Shown here: one piece after another, positions 6,137-7,508 of the stretch
How positions within the stretch are numbered: position 1 is the stretch's first letter
How the letters are laid out: every line of letters starts with the position of its first letter
The notes under the pieces: model-generated
The model's database searches: none
What the model saw: the letters and a program-made list of their open reading frames with translations, nothing else
Told to the model about the DNA's origin: nothing
Position numbers and translations under genes: made by a program
Origin: Verrucomicrobiales bacterium
Lineage (GTDB): Bacteria; Verrucomicrobiota; Verrucomicrobiia; Limisphaerales; UBA1100
Assembly: GCA_011523245.1 (NCBI GenBank)
Contig: WTHG01000236.1
Location: 1 to 7,508, forward strand
Direction of reading: 5' to 3'
DNA: 7,508 nucleotides

Positions 6137-7508
6137 ATGCGTTTGTTTGCAATTTTGCTGCTGTGCTTAAACTGGGTTCACGCCAAGCCGCCGAATGTGC
6201 TGGTGATCATGGCCGATGACTTGGGGTACTCGGATCTGGGCTGTTACGGTGGTGAGATTGAAACGCCTCATCTGGATGGGCTGGCGAAGAACGGCCTGCG
6301 GTACACACAGTTCTACAACACGGCGCGCTGTTGGACGACGCGGGCGGCGATTTTGACCGGCTACTACGCGCAGCAGGTGCGGCGCGATCATTCGGGCGGA
6401 AAGCGGCGGGCCAATCGGCCGGAGTGGGCGCGGCTGTTGCCGGTGATGCTCAAGCCTGCCGGGTACCGCTCCTATCACTCCGGCAAATGGCACGTGGACG
6501 GCATGCCGTTGGCCAACGGGTTTGATCGCTCGTACTACATCAACAACCATGGTTTTTTTCGGCTGAAATTTCATTTCCTCGATGACCAACGTCAGCCGGC
6601 CACGCCGATCAGTCCGGACTTTTATGCCACCTCCGCCATAGCCGATCACGCGATCACGGTGCTGAAGGAGCACCAGCAGGAGCATGCTGGCAAACCGTTC
6701 TTTCATTTCCTCGCTTTCACGGCGCCGCATTTTCCGTTGCATGCGTTACCGAAGGATATCGAGCGATACCGCGCCCGTTATCGACAGGGCTGGGACAAAA
6801 TCCGAGCGGACCGTTGGGCGCGACAGCGAAAGCTGGGCTTGGTGCATGGCGAGTTGCCGCCGGTGGAGAGCAAGGTTGGCCCGCCGTATCATTTTCCGGA
6901 TGCCTATAAAATTCTCGGCCCCGGCGAGGTGCGTTTTCCGGACCCGTGGGAACAGCTCACCCAGGAACAACAAAACTTTCAGGCGGATAAAATGGCCGTG
7001 CACGCCGCGATGGTCGATTCGATGGATCGCGCCATCGGCCGGGTGCTGGATCAGTTGCGCGCGATGAAGGTGTTCGATGACACGCTCATCCTGTTCATGT
7101 CCGACAACGGCGCAAGCGCAGAGGTGATGGTGCGTGGTGATGGGCATGATCCCAAGGAACCGTTGGGCTCGGCCTTCACCTACCTGTGCCTTGGCGCCGG
7201 TTGGTCCACGGCGAGCAACACCCCCTTTCGCATGCACAAGACTTGGGTACATGAGGGCGGTGCCTGCACGCCCCTGGTGGCGCACTGGCCCAAGGGCATC
7301 CAGGCCCGCGGCGAATTACGCCAAAGCCAGGGCCACGTGATCGATGTGGTGCCCACCGTGCTGGAATTGGCGGGACTGCCCAAGGCGTATCCGGGGCCGG
7401 GTGCCCCGGCGGGTCCGGGCCGCAGTCTGGTGTCGACCTTTGCCAAGGATGTGAACGTGAAGCGCGATTATCTGTGGTGGGCGCACGAGGGGAATCGGGC
7501 GGTGCGTG
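6137..7508 (+). CDS. secreted arylsulfatase (type I sulfatase), C-terminus beyond window
   Basis: The first 457 codons of a formylglycine-type sulfatase running off the right edge. A short signal peptide (MRLFAILLLCLNWVHA, cleavage near residue 16) is followed by PPNVLVIMADDLGYSDLGCYG, with metal ligands D27-D28. The maturation site reads C65-W-T-T-R69, with Thr where Pro (or Ala) is usual. Other active-site elements are intact: G116-K-W-H119, APHFPLH (H198), SDNG (D323-N324) and K368 in HKTWVHEGG. The long insert containing GWDKIRADRWARQRKLG and the stretch GAGWSTASNTPFRMHKTW match the large bacterial arylsulfatases related to Pseudomonas AtsA, typically 500-600 residues, so roughly 50-150 residues are missing. 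The start is ATG 6137; it directly begins the signal peptide, though no strong Shine-Dalgarno is visible. It is transcribed away from the other sulfatase and is clearly a different subfamily. The probable role is desulfation of extracellular glycans or aryl sulfates. Confidence 0.92.
   Translation, partial: MRLFAILLLCLNWVHAKPPNVLVIMADDLGYSDLGCYGGEIETPHLDGLAKNGLRYTQFYNTARCWTTRAAILTGYYAQQVRRDHSGGKRRANRPEWARLLPVMLKPAGYRSYHSGKWHVDGMPLANGFDRSYYINNHGFFRLKFHFLDDQRQPATPISPDFYATSAIADHAITVLKEHQQEHAGKPFFHFLAFTAPHFPLHALPKDIERYRARYRQGWDKIRADRWARQRKLGLVHGELPPVESKVGPPYHFPDAYKILGPGEVRFPDPWEQLTQEQQNFQADKMAVHAAMVDSMDRAIGRVLDQLRAMKVFDDTLILFMSDNGASAEVMVRGDGHDPKEPLGSAFTYLCLGAGWSTASNTPFRMHKTWVHEGGACTPLVAHWPKGIQARGELRQSQGHVIDVVPTVLELAGLPKAYPGPGAPAGPGRSLVSTFAKDVNVKRDYLWWAHEGNRAVR

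Noticed and set aside
5964..6152. 63-residue N-terminal extension of the first sulfatase
   Set aside because: It is translated from the octamer palindrome (FLCAFASLR) and would place the signal peptide internally.
6167..7285. Two minus-strand open frames (191 and 179 codons) opposite the second sulfatase
   Set aside because: Shadows of a gene whose sulfatase motifs are clear on the plus strand.

Overview
The window is a GC-rich bacterial chromosomal segment with closely packed genes. It holds two adjacent secreted sulfatases that carry formylglycine-type motifs, an FkbM methyltransferase beside a UDP-sugar epimerase, and CRCAGAG-type octamer repeats between genes. Together these suggest a member of the Planctomycetes-Verrucomicrobia-Lentisphaerae group, most likely Verrucomicrobiota. 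That assignment is an inference from gene content; there is no rRNA or other taxonomic marker here.

Layout. Positions 1-2001 (minus strand) hold a tight three-gene run: a UDP-glucuronate 4-epimerase-like protein with a GTG start, then an FkbM-family SAM methyltransferase, then the N-terminus of an M20-family peptidase/deacylase cut by the window edge. The junctions are a 1-base gap and a 4-base ATGA overlap. Positions 2113-3896 (plus strand) hold purC (SAICAR synthase) followed by a XerD-like tyrosine recombinase, joined by a 4-base GTGA overlap. Converging on xerD with a 9-base gap is a small secreted basic protein of unknown function (3906-4310, minus). Between it and the next gene lies 240 bases containing an AT-rich patch and a short octamer repeat. 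Positions 4551-5963 (minus) encode a complete secreted sulfatase. A second, different secreted sulfatase starts at 6137 (plus) and runs off the right edge. The 173 bases between the two divergent sulfatase starts hold an imperfect palindrome built of octamers and a separate 6-bp dyad.

How the parts fit. The left run looks like sugar-nucleotide and surface-polysaccharide chemistry, with an M20 hydrolase added by co-transcription. purC-xerD combines housekeeping purine synthesis with chromosome dimer resolution. The two sulfatases would act outside the cytoplasm on sulfated glycans, as is typical of polysaccharide-degrading marine or host-associated PVC bacteria. Both carry a non-proline residue at the third position of the formylglycine motif (CSATR and CWTTR). 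I see no CRISPR, RNA gene, transposase, phage gene or clear new multi-gene system. The most interesting items are the repeat family and the altered sulfatase motifs.
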